This document shows positions 16,040 to 23,489 of a stretch of 42,282 nt of DNA, piece by piece; within the stretch, counting starts at the first letter, position 1, and every line of letters starts with the position of its first letter. The stretch lies in contig SCQF01000002.1 of assembly GCA_004321905.1 (NCBI GenBank), forward strand, positions 1-42,282, in the 5' to 3' direction. Origin of the DNA: Verrucomicrobiota bacterium (GTDB lineage Bacteria > Verrucomicrobiota > Kiritimatiellia > CAIQIC01). A model generated the notes under the pieces. It was not told the DNA's origin, searched no databases, and worked only from the letters and a program-made list of their open reading frames with translations. Position numbers and translations under genes: made by a program.

Positions 16040-17443
16040 ATGAAAACGCGTTTGTTGATGGCTGTGATTTTGCTGCTGGGCGTGGCGCTCGGCTGGGGCT
16101 TGAGTCGCTACACAGGAACGGCAACGATGGCGACTGCCGCGGCGGAAAAAACGCTCTATACCTGCGGTATGCATCCGCAGATTGTGCAAGATCATCCCGG
16201 CAATTGCCCGATTTGCGGCATGAAGCTGACGCCGATTCGCAAACAGGAAAATGGCGCGAACACGGCGGCGGACGCCAACGCCATCATCATTGATCCGGTG
16301 ACGGTGCAAAACATGGGCATCCGCACGGCGCTCGTCACACGCGGCCCGTTGCGCCGCGTCATTCGTGCGGTCGGCAATATCGAAACACGCGAGAATGCCC
16401 TCACCGATGTGACCACCAAGTTCAAAGGCTGGATCGAAAAACTCTATGTGGACACCACCGGCCAGCAGGTACGCCGCGGCGAGCCGCTGTTCGATATCTA
16501 TTCTCCAGAGCTTTTCAGCGCGCAGACGGAATATCTGCTGACACTCAACGTCCATGATGAAGCTCTGCGGCAGAGCGCAACGCGCAAGTTGAAGTTCTTC
16601 GATTTCACCGACGCGCAAATCGCCGAGTTGGAGCAGACGCGACAACCGCAAAAAACGGTGCGGGTCTACGCACCCGCCGATGGCTTCGTCATCGAGAAGA
16701 TGGCTGTCGCAGGACAAATGGTTGAAGCTGGAATGCGGATTTATCAACTCGCCAATCTCGATTCGGTTTGGGTGCAGGCGCAAATTTATGAACGCGACCT
16801 TGCGTTCGTCAAAGTCGGCCAGGAGGCCGCCGTAACGTTGTCCTACTTACCCGGCCGCGAGTTCCGCGGGCGCGTGGCCTATGTCTATCCGAACGTGGAT
16901 GAGAAAACACGGACGGTGCGCGTGCGGCTGGAACTTGGCAATCCCGATCTCTTCCTTAAACCCGGCATGTTTACCGAAGTGCAACTCGTCGCTGAACTGG
17001 AGTCAGCCGCTCTGCTGGTGCCAGATATGGCCGTACTGCGCAGCGGCGAGCAGAACACCGTGTTCGTCGTGCTGGATGGCGGTCGTTTTGAGCCGCGCAC
17101 CGTGAAGCTGGGTGCGACGACAGGAAACGACATGATCCAAATTCTCGACGGACTGAACGAAGGCGAGCGGATCGTAACCTCCGGCCAGTTCATGCTCGAT
17201 TCCGAGAGCCAGTTACGCGAAGCGATCCAGAAGATGCTCAAGCCCGATAACGCCGCCGCCCCGACGGCAAAAAAGATGACGACGCTTTACACCTGTCCGA
17301 TGGTGGAGCACGCCGAGGTCGTCAACGACAAACCCGGGCCGTGTCCGAAGTGCGGGATGGACCTCGTGCCCACCAGTACCGTGGCGCACGGCAAGCAGGC
17401 GGAAGCGGCGTGGCGCAAGCAGCATCCAACGGAGAAGAAATAA
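16040..17443 (+). CDS. cusB-like: CusB-like periplasmic adaptor with two heavy-metal-binding domains
   Basis: A 467-residue membrane-fusion protein that links the RND pump to the outer-membrane channel. An N-terminal membrane anchor (residues 5-22) is followed by a heavy-metal-binding domain (TLYTCGMHPQIV through CPICGMKLTP, about 37-68). Next come the barrel-sandwich, helical-hairpin and beta-barrel domains of CusB type (IRAVGNIETRENALTDV; RVYAPADGFVIEKMAVAGQM). A second metal-binding domain closes the protein (TLYTCPMVEHAEVV through CPKCGMDLVP, about 416-448). One such domain is usual in CusB-like adaptors; one at each end is less common. The start ATG 16040 lies 3 bp after the upstream stop. 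Substrate is probably Cu(I)/Ag(I). Confidence 0.9.
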   Translation: MKTRLLMAVILLLGVALGWGLSRYTGTATMATAAAEKTLYTCGMHPQIVQDHPGNCPICGMKLTPIRKQENGANTAADANAIIIDPVTVQNMGIRTALVTRGPLRRVIRAVGNIETRENALTDVTTKFKGWIEKLYVDTTGQQVRRGEPLFDIYSPELFSAQTEYLLTLNVHDEALRQSATRKLKFFDFTDAQIAELEQTRQPQKTVRVYAPADGFVIEKMAVAGQMVEAGMRIYQLANLDSVWVQAQIYERDLAFVKVGQEAAVTLSYLPGREFRGRVAYVYPNVDEKTRTVRVRLELGNPDLFLKPGMFTEVQLVAELESAALLVPDMAVLRSGEQNTVFVVLDGGRFEPRTVKLGATTGNDMIQILDGLNEGERIVTSGQFMLDSESQLREAIQKMLKPDNAAAPTAKKMTTLYTCPMVEHAEVVNDKPGPCPKCGMDLVPTSTVAHGKQAEAAWRKQHPTEKK

Positions 17444-17470
17444 TGTGGCAGGCGCAGCTAACGGCCGTGT

Positions 17471-17519
17471 TTTTCCAAGGCTTGGAAATTCCCCCTTTTT
17501 CTTTTCCAAGGTTTGGAAA
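17471..17519. repeat. Paired palindrome element, 31-bp spacing
   Basis: The copies are TTTTCCAAGGCTTGGAAA (centre 17480) and TTCCAA-GGT-TTGGAA (centre 17511). This is the only pair with 31 bp between centres. It separates the adaptor and pump genes and is followed directly by a REPIN at 17521. Confidence 0.9.
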
Positions 17520-17520
17520 G

Positions 17521-17572
17521 GTAGGGCGGTCGCGCCGCGACCGCCGCGGACAGCGCGGCGCGCTGTCCCTAC
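17521..17572. repeat. REPIN-like twin hairpin, GTAG to CTAC
   Basis: This 52-bp unit starts with GTAG and ends with CTAC. It holds two hairpins with 3-base loops: GCGGTCGC-GCC-GCGACCGC and GGACAGCGC-GGC-GCGCTGTCC. RAYT transposases recognise a GTAG-type tetranucleotide at the foot of REP hairpins, and two inverted REPs make a REPIN. It ends 15 bp before the cusA-like start codon. Confidence 0.8.
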
Positions 17573-17587
17573 CCATGAAGGAGAATC

Positions 17588-20500
17588 ATGCTTAGCCACA
17601 TCATAGATTTCTCGCTGCGCAATAAATTCATCGTTGTGCTGGCGACCGTTGCGCTCGTGATCGGCGGCACCTACGCCGTACGGAATATTCCGCTTGACGC
17701 CATCCCCGACCTCTCCGACGTACAGGTGATCGTCTATTCCGAGTGGCCCGGCCAGGCGCCGCAGATCGTACAAGATCAGGTCACGTATCCGCTGACGACC
17801 AAGATGCTTTCGGTGCCGAAGGCGAAGGTCGTGCGCGGTTATTCGTTCTACGGCTTTTCCTTCGTCTATGTGATCTTCGAGGACGGCACCGATCCCTATT
17901 GGGCGCGCAGCCGCGTGCTGGAATACTTGAGCGGCATGGGCGACCGCTTGCCCAAGGGCGTCGCGCCGGTGCTCGGCCCGGATGCGACCGGTGTTGGCTG
18001 GGCGTTCATGTATTCGCTCAACTCGACCAACCGTGATCTCGCCGAACTGCGTTCGATGCAGGATTGGTACTTGCGCTATCAGCTCGCCTCGGTCGAAGGC
18101 GTCGCCGAGGTTGCCTCCGTCGGTGGTTTCGTGAAGCAATATCAGGTGAGCGTGGACCCGAACCGGTTGCGCGCCTACAACCTCGCGCTGAACGACGTCG
18201 CGATGGCGATCCAGCGCAGCAACGGCGAGGTTGGCGGGCGCTCGCTGGAGATGGCGGAGAAGGAATTCATTCTGCGCGTCCGCGGCTACGTCCAAAGCTT
18301 GGACGATTTGAAGAAGATCGCCGTCGGCGTCGGCGAGAAGGGCGTGCCGATTCTGCTCGGACAGGTTGCCGATGTGCAACTCGGTTCCGACATGCGGCGC
18401 GGCATCGCCGAGTTCAACGGCGAGGGCGAAACCGTCGGCGGCATCGTCGTCGTGCGCTACGGCGCGAACGCGCGGCAGGTGATCCTCGACGTCAAAAAGA
18501 AGCTCGACCAAGCGATGCAGAGTCTGCCGCCGGATGTCAAGGCGACGATTGTTTATGACCGTAGCGCACTGATTCAGCGCGCGGTGAAAACGCTGGAGGA
18601 AAAGCTATTGGAAGAAAGTCTCGTCGTCGCGCTGGTTTGCCTCGCCTTCCTGCTGCACCTGCGTAGCGCGCTGGTCGCCATCATCATTTTGCCCATCGCC
18701 GTGCTCGCCTCGTTTCTCGTCATGTTCGGGCAAGGCATCAGCTCGAACATCATGAGCCTCGGCGGCATTGCCATCGCTATCGGCGCGATGGTGGATGCGG
18801 TCATCATCATGATCGAAAACGCGCACAAGCATTTGGAGCGCGACCGCGGACGCAAACCGCACTGGGAGATCATCCGCGACGCTGCGGTCGAGGTCGGCCC
18901 GACGCTCTTCTATTCGCTGTTAGTCATCACCGTTTCGTTTCTGCCGGTCTTCACGCTGCAGGAGCAGGAAGGCCGGCTGTTCAAGCCGCTGGCGTTCACC
19001 AAAACTTATTCCATGGCCGCCGCCGCGTTGCTCTCGATCACGTTAGCGCCAGTGCTGATGGGTTGGTTCATCCGCGGGCGCATTCCACACGAAGACCGCA
19101 ACCCGCTCAACCGACTGCTGGTTTGGCTTTATCATCCGGCGATTGACTTCGTCATCCGCCACCGTCGCGTGGTCATCGGCACCGCCGCCGCGTTGATCGC
19201 GTGGGTTTTTCTGCCGTGGAACGCACTGGTCACCGACCACCTGCCCGCCGGGCCGCTCAAGGACGCGGTGGCGCGCGTCGGTAAAATTTTCCCGTGGCAG
19301 AACATCGGCTCCGAGTTTATGCCGCCGCTCTACGAAGGAGACCTGCTTTATATGCCGACGACCTTCCCCGGCATCTCGCCGACCAAGGCACGTGAAATCC
19401 TGCAAACCACCGATAAACTCATCCGCCGCTTCCCGGAAGTGGAGCATGTCTTCGGCAAGGCTGGGCGCGCCGAGACCGCGACCGATCCCGCGCCGTTCGA
19501 CATGCTCGAAACCACGATCATGCTCAAGGACGAAAAGAACTGGCCCGTCGTGGATATCCGCGACGCCACCGGTCGCGTCGTCGCGCATCGTCGCCGCACG
19601 CCCGAAGAACTCGTGGACGCGCTCAACGCCGCCGTCCAAATCCCCGGATTGAATAACGCGTGGACGATGCCGATCAAGACGCGCATTGACATGCTCGCCA
19701 CCGGCATCAAGACGCCCATCGGCATCAAGGTGGCTGGCGCCGACCTCGCCACGCTGGAGCGCATCGGCGCGCAGATCGAAGCCGTCATCCGCACCGTCCC
19801 CGGCACTGCCAGCGCCTACGCGGAGCGCGTCATGGGCGGCAACTACATTGAGTTCCGCATGGATCGCGACGCCATCGCCCGCTATGGCCTGCACGTTGCC
19901 GATGTGCAGGATGTGCTCGCCGTTGCGCTTGGTGGCATGCCGCTGACGACCACCGTCGAGGGTCTCGAACGCTACGCGATCACGCTGCGCTACAACCGCG
20001 ACTTCCGCGAAAATCTTGAGGCGCTCCGCAACATCGCCATCCCGACGCCCGGCGGTGCACAAGTGCCGCTCGGCCAGCTCGCGCGGCTCGAACTTGTCCG
20101 CGCGCCGATGGGCATCAAGAGCGAAGCCGCCGTGCCGAATGCGTGGGTCTATGTGGATGTGAAAGGCGTGGACATTGGCACTTACGTGCAAGCCGCCAAG
20201 CGCACTGTGGCCGACGCCATCGCGCGCGGCCGGCTCACGCTACCGCCCGGCTATAATCTTTTCTGGAGCGGCCAATATGAATATATGCAACGTGCCCAGC
20301 AGCGCCTGCTGATCGTCATCCCGCTGACGCTGCTGATCATCGTCTTCATCATCTACCTCAATACTCGTTCGCTGATCAAAACCGCCATCGTGTTGCTCGC
20401 GGTGCCGTTCTCACTGGTCGGCGCGTTCGCGGTGCTGTGGCTGCTCGGCTACAACTTGAGCGTCGCGGTCTGGGTCGGCATCATCGCGCTCGCCGGGCTC

Positions 20501-20836
20501 GACGCCGAGACCGGTGTCGTCATGCTGCTCTACCTCGATCTGGCCCACGCCGAGTGGAAAAATTCCGGCCGCCTCCGTTCTCTCGCCGACCTGCGCGACG
20601 CGATTTATCACGGTGCCGTCAAACGCGTCCGACCCAAGGCGATGACGGCAGCGGTGATCATCGCCGGCCTCGCGCCAATTCTCTGGAGCCACGGCGCCGG
20701 GGCCGATGTGATGAAGCGCATCGCCACGCCGATGGTTGGCGGCGTGGTCACCTCGACCTTGATGGAATTGCTGGTCTATCCCGCGCTTTTCTTCATCTGG
20801 CGCGCACGGGAATTGAAGCCATCAAGCGTGCGATGA
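17588..20836 (+). CDS. cusA-like: CusA-like heavy-metal RND efflux pump
   Basis: A 1082-residue inner-membrane proton-driven pump that exports metal ions through the CusB- and CusC-like partners. Length and topology match the HME-RND family: helix 1 at LRNKFIVVLATVALVIGG, two large periplasmic loops and two helix bundles (about residues 340-550 and 890-1070). The helix-4 signature AIGAMVDAVIIMIENAHK is the form seen in the Cu(I)/Ag(I) class (HME4), as is ALAGLDAETGVVMLLYL. The start ATG 17588 follows GAAGGAGAATC. Between this gene and the adaptor lie a paired palindrome and a REPIN, an unusual interruption of a pump operon that could alter the ratio of the subunits. Confidence 0.93.
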   Translation: MLSHIIDFSLRNKFIVVLATVALVIGGTYAVRNIPLDAIPDLSDVQVIVYSEWPGQAPQIVQDQVTYPLTTKMLSVPKAKVVRGYSFYGFSFVYVIFEDGTDPYWARSRVLEYLSGMGDRLPKGVAPVLGPDATGVGWAFMYSLNSTNRDLAELRSMQDWYLRYQLASVEGVAEVASVGGFVKQYQVSVDPNRLRAYNLALNDVAMAIQRSNGEVGGRSLEMAEKEFILRVRGYVQSLDDLKKIAVGVGEKGVPILLGQVADVQLGSDMRRGIAEFNGEGETVGGIVVVRYGANARQVILDVKKKLDQAMQSLPPDVKATIVYDRSALIQRAVKTLEEKLLEESLVVALVCLAFLLHLRSALVAIIILPIAVLASFLVMFGQGISSNIMSLGGIAIAIGAMVDAVIIMIENAHKHLERDRGRKPHWEIIRDAAVEVGPTLFYSLLVITVSFLPVFTLQEQEGRLFKPLAFTKTYSMAAAALLSITLAPVLMGWFIRGRIPHEDRNPLNRLLVWLYHPAIDFVIRHRRVVIGTAAALIAWVFLPWNALVTDHLPAGPLKDAVARVGKIFPWQNIGSEFMPPLYEGDLLYMPTTFPGISPTKAREILQTTDKLIRRFPEVEHVFGKAGRAETATDPAPFDMLETTIMLKDEKNWPVVDIRDATGRVVAHRRRTPEELVDALNAAVQIPGLNNAWTMPIKTRIDMLATGIKTPIGIKVAGADLATLERIGAQIEAVIRTVPGTASAYAERVMGGNYIEFRMDRDAIARYGLHVADVQDVLAVALGGMPLTTTVEGLERYAITLRYNRDFRENLEALRNIAIPTPGGAQVPLGQLARLELVRAPMGIKSEAAVPNAWVYVDVKGVDIGTYVQAAKRTVADAIARGRLTLPPGYNLFWSGQYEYMQRAQQRLLIVIPLTLLIIVFIIYLNTRSLIKTAIVLLAVPFSLVGAFAVLWLLGYNLSVAVWVGIIALAGLDAETGVVMLLYLDLAHAEWKNSGRLRSLADLRDAIYHGAVKRVRPKAMTAAVIIAGLAPILWSHGAGADVMKRIATPMVGGVVTSTLMELLVYPALFFIWRARELKPSSVR

Positions 20837-20841
20837 ACTTC

Positions 20842-20889
20842 TTCCAAGGTTTGGAAAAACCAAGCGCTCACTTTTCCAAGCCTTGGAAA
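20842..20889. repeat. Paired palindrome element overlapping a stop codon
   Basis: The copies are TTCCAA-GGT-TTGGAA (centre 20849) and TTCCAA-GCC-TTGGAA (centre 20881), 32 bp apart, between convergent genes. The right copy encodes the last six residues of the leftward SGNH protein, and its stop codon lies in the spacer. Confidence 0.92.
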
Positions 20890-22265
20890 TTTTTACCGCC
20901 GCTTTCCTGCCGCACTTTGTTTTTCCATTCGGCGCCGCCGACCATCTGTTGCAGCGTGCGATGCAATTCCGTGGCCACGCGGCTCAGTCCCGGTTGCCAC
21001 GCGGGCGGCACCATTTGATGGAGCGCTTGTTCCTTCGGGTAGAGATCGAAATGGATGCCGTCAGGCGCAAAGTAGCCATCGCATTCCGGCCCGGCGAACA
21101 AGGTTGCCAAGTCCAGCAAGGTCACGCGCTGCTGCCGCGCCACGTCCCGTGTAATTTCGATATAGCGGTCGTGAATTTGTTCGGCTTCGGCAATGGACCA
21201 GGCATAGGTTTTTTTGAATAACTCGGTGGATTGCCCCCGGCGCGGAGCCGTGATGAGCACCGGCACGGCGCCGGATGTCCGCACGGCCGAAATGAGTTGT
21301 TCGAGCGTCTCGCGATAGGCTTCCGGCGGCACGCGGGTCCCGCGATTACCGGGTCCCGCTTTCCAGCGCAGCGATGGATTCAGAACAGATGAGAGAAACG
21401 CAAAAATACGCTTGCTCCGCAAGTGACCATAAAGTCGCCCCAGCCGCGGCCCCATGCGGACGGCCATTTGGGAGCGATCCGATTCGGTCGCCAGCCAGTG
21501 ATCGTTCCACCCGAAGAAAATGGTGACCACGTCCGGCTTGAGCACCGGATTCATGCGCTGAAACAGCCGCAGCCCTTGCAAGGAGGAGTAGCCGTGTACG
21601 CCGAGGTTCAGCGCCTCCCAGTGCTCCGGCGTGGGCGGCGCGGCTTGCAGCTTTTCGTGGAGATACTGTGGATAGCCCGGCAGACCTTGGGCCGTGACCG
21701 AACAGCCGAGGCAGATCACCCGCCGCGTGCCGGGCGCTTTGACGGGATTCACTTCGCGGTCCCGAAAACCCAACGTGTTGACGCGTACGCCTTGGAACAT
21801 ACCGCCCGGCTCAAAACGCCAGAGCAACTCCGGGTCGGGCAGGGTTTGCACCACGGACTCGCGGTTGCGTTCGTCCATGCCTTTGAAGATGACGGGCGGC
21901 AGATTATCCGCCTTGAAGCCGGCCACCGCCAGCAAACCTTCGCAGGCGGCGATAAAGATATAAACCGCGCCCAGCGCGAGGGTGATCTTCTGAAAAAACG
22001 GCCGTTCCAAGAGACCCCGACCCGGTGCGCCGCGACTACGGAGCCAGAAGCGTAATGGAAGCAGAACGAGCAGCGCGACCGTCGTCTTCTTCCAACTCAA
22101 CGAGATCGAGAGGTGCAGCCAGCCGATGTGCCACCAGCGCGGCTCGGATAGCCAAGCGTAAGGCAAGTAGAACAGGGCCGTAAAAAAAAGAATATCCAAT
22201 ATCAAAATCAACACTGACCAGCGTGGCATCGGCGCCGCGGTAGATTGCGAATCGAGCGTATTCAT
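20868..22265 (-). CDS. Membrane-anchored SGNH/GDSL-type hydrolase
   Basis: A 465-residue protein with three N-terminal hydrophobic segments (about residues 15-40, 50-75 and 90-115) followed by an extracytoplasmic SGNH hydrolase-like domain. The four blocks are seen as VICLGCSVTAQG (Ser block, with GCS in place of GDS), NLGVHGYSS, FFGWNDHW (Asn block) and FAPDGIHFD (Asp/His). Members are esterases that often act on polysaccharide acetyl groups; related membrane forms occur in alginate and exopolysaccharide loci. The last residues (NFQGLEK) are the translation of an intergenic palindrome, so the original C-terminus was probably extended or replaced by it. The start ATG 22265 gives the first helix directly. 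Confidence 0.75.
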   Translation of the reverse strand: MNTLDSQSTAAPMPRWSVLILILDILFFTALFYLPYAWLSEPRWWHIGWLHLSISLSWKKTTVALLVLLPLRFWLRSRGAPGRGLLERPFFQKITLALGAVYIFIAACEGLLAVAGFKADNLPPVIFKGMDERNRESVVQTLPDPELLWRFEPGGMFQGVRVNTLGFRDREVNPVKAPGTRRVICLGCSVTAQGLPGYPQYLHEKLQAAPPTPEHWEALNLGVHGYSSLQGLRLFQRMNPVLKPDVVTIFFGWNDHWLATESDRSQMAVRMGPRLGRLYGHLRSKRIFAFLSSVLNPSLRWKAGPGNRGTRVPPEAYRETLEQLISAVRTSGAVPVLITAPRRGQSTELFKKTYAWSIAEAEQIHDRYIEITRDVARQQRVTLLDLATLFAGPECDGYFAPDGIHFDLYPKEQALHQMVPPAWQPGLSRVATELHRTLQQMVGGAEWKNKVRQESGGKNFQGLEK

Positions 22266-22347
22266 TGCGCCAGTAAAACGGCAGGATCAAAGGTTTGTCA
22301 ATCGGTAAAGGGTTGCCAACCGAAAACCCGCCAACCGCGGCCACGCG

Positions 22348-22365
22348 TTTCCAAGGCTTGGAAAA
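22348..22365. repeat. Single palindrome between divergent genes
   Basis: TTTCCAAGGCTTGGAAAA (centre 22356) has no partner at 32 bp. It lies in the 119-bp region between two divergent genes, 20 bp upstream of the rightward start codon. Confidence 0.85.
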
Positions 22366-22384
22366 GATTGACGCGGCGCGGACG

Positions 22385-22999
22385 ATGCAGCAGAAGAAGC
22401 CCGTGAAACGATTCATCCTTTTGCTCTCTGGCGCGCTGGCCCTCACGACATGGGCCGCACCGGTGGTGCTCGAAGAAAACTTCTCTGGCCCGCTTTCCAC
22501 GAACTGGTTCTGGGGGCTTGGCACCTGGACGACGCAGGATGGCGTCTTGCGCGGATTCGAGTCCGGCCCGCGGCGGCACGGTCCCGTCAAGATGCACAAG
22601 TGCGCGCTCAAGGATGCCGTGGTGGAGTGCGAATTCCGGTTGGAAGGCAAGGCAACGTTCGTGGGCGTGATCTTCAACGGCTCGCAGGAACGCGGTCACC
22701 TATTCCACGTGGTCGCGGGCAAAGATGAACTCCGTCTGCTGGCGCATCCGCAAAAAGGTAAGACGCTCGAACCGGCCAAACAACCGGCGCAGCTAGCCAC
22801 CGGCACATGGCATCGCGTGAGGATTGAATTCCGTGGCGAGAATCTGACCGCGATGGTGGATGAGCAAAAGCTTACCGCCCAACACCCGTGCATCGCGGAA
22901 GAAAAAGTCTCTTTCGGCCTCGGCGGCGATTCCGGCGGCCCCACCGGCGAAAAAGCCGGCGCACTGGAATTCCGCAAGCTGAAGATCACGCAGCTTTGA
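22385..22999 (+). CDS. Secreted DUF1080/LamG-like domain protein
   Basis: A 204-residue protein with a signal peptide (KRFILLLSGALALTTWAAP). The mature part is a single beta-sandwich domain of the 3-keto-disaccharide hydrolase/DUF1080 or LamG type: VLEENFSGPLSTNWFWGLG at the front, TGTWHRVRIEFRGENLTAMV and a final FRKLKITQL. Such proteins are abundant in PVC bacteria and either bind or hydrolyse glycans. The start ATG 22385 was chosen because the frame upstream (from 22295) runs through a palindrome (RFQGLEK). No catalytic residues can be assigned, so binding and hydrolysis remain open. Confidence 0.75.
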   Translation: MQQKKPVKRFILLLSGALALTTWAAPVVLEENFSGPLSTNWFWGLGTWTTQDGVLRGFESGPRRHGPVKMHKCALKDAVVECEFRLEGKATFVGVIFNGSQERGHLFHVVAGKDELRLLAHPQKGKTLEPAKQPAQLATGTWHRVRIEFRGENLTAMVDEQKLTAQHPCIAEEKVSFGLGGDSGGPTGEKAGALEFRKLKITQL

Positions 23000-23021
23000 A
23001 TCGCCTGCCGCGCCCCTACCA

Positions 23022-23038
23022 TTTCCAAGCTTTGGAAA
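23022..23038. repeat. Single palindrome at the edge of the repeat nest
   Basis: TTTCCAAGCTTTGGAAA (centre 23030) lies downstream of the DUF1080-like gene. It is preceded directly by CCCTACC, which looks like the end of a lost REPIN. Confidence 0.82.
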
Positions 23039-23051
23039 AGGGCCGGGTGCG

Positions 23052-23076
23052 GTAGGGCGCTCGCGCCGCGAGCGCC
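23052..23076. repeat. Single REP hairpin with GTAG foot
   Basis: GTAG (23052-23055) is followed by GGCGCTCGC-GCC-GCGAGCGCC, a 9-bp stem with a 3-base loop. Only one hairpin is present, so it is a solitary REP or half of a REPIN. Confidence 0.65.
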
Positions 23077-23105
23077 GCCAGCCAGCAACCCGATCCCGAT
23101 TTCTT

Positions 23106-23128
23106 GTGGGCGGGGCTTCCAGCCCCGC
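23106..23128. repeat. Single REP-like hairpin with GTGG foot
   Basis: GTGG is followed by GCGGGGCT-TCC-AGCCCCGC, an 8-bp stem with a 3-base loop. The foot differs from GTAG by one base. Confidence 0.5.
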
Positions 23129-23148
23129 GAACCCCAACAGAAAAACCT

Positions 23149-23176
23149 TCCACAGATTTCGCAGATGCACAGATTT
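23149..23176. repeat. CACAGAT repeat tract
   Basis: CACAGAT occurs at 23151-23157 and 23168-23174 with GCAGAT between them. Tracts of this type are scattered in intergenic DNA of many PVC genomes. Confidence 0.5.
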
Positions 23177-23198
23177 TCGGAGGAGGAATGAGGGAGTT

Positions 23199-23228
23199 AG
23201 CCACAAAAAGGCACAAGGAACACAGGGG
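23199..23228. repeat. CACAAAG/CACAAGG repeat, second copy
   Basis: The start AGCCACAAAAAGGCACAAGG matches the left arm at 14672-14691 with few changes and continues into AACACAGG. No complementary arm lies nearby. Confidence 0.6.
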
Positions 23229-23280
23229 CCTTCGCAGAGGCACGTCTTGCTCAGACGTCTGGTCAGGCTTGCCTCACCGC

Positions 23281-23330
23281 GTAGATGCGGCCTCTGGCCG
23301 CATTGTAAAGCGACCGGAGGTCGCTTCTAC
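23281..23330. repeat. REPIN-like twin hairpin, GTAG to CTAC
   Basis: A 50-bp unit begins with GTAG and ends with CTAC. The hairpins are ATGCGGCC-TCT-GGCCGCAT and AAGCGACC-GGA-GGTCGCTT. The arms differ in sequence from the other REPINs here, but loop length, foot and total length are the same. Confidence 0.8.
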
Positions 23331-23434
23331 GAACTGCAGCTGCCGCTGACTAGCTCCAGAACTCCTTCACCTGCCGGGTAAGCCAGCCTGAAGCCTGCAA
23401 GCCGGCAAGGATCAGCCCTAGCCAGGCACAGGCG

Positions 23435-23486
23435 GTAGAGCGCGACAGCCTGTCGCGCCACGGCTGGACTGGCAGTCCAGCCCTAC
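23435..23486. repeat. REPIN-like twin hairpin, GTAG to CTAC
   Basis: A 52-bp unit with hairpins GCGCGACA-GCC-TGTCGCGC and GGCTGGACT-GGC-AGTCCAGCC between GTAG and CTAC. It ends 4 bp before the mutS stop codon and may act as its terminator-like 3' end. Confidence 0.8.
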
Positions 23487-23489
23487 CAA

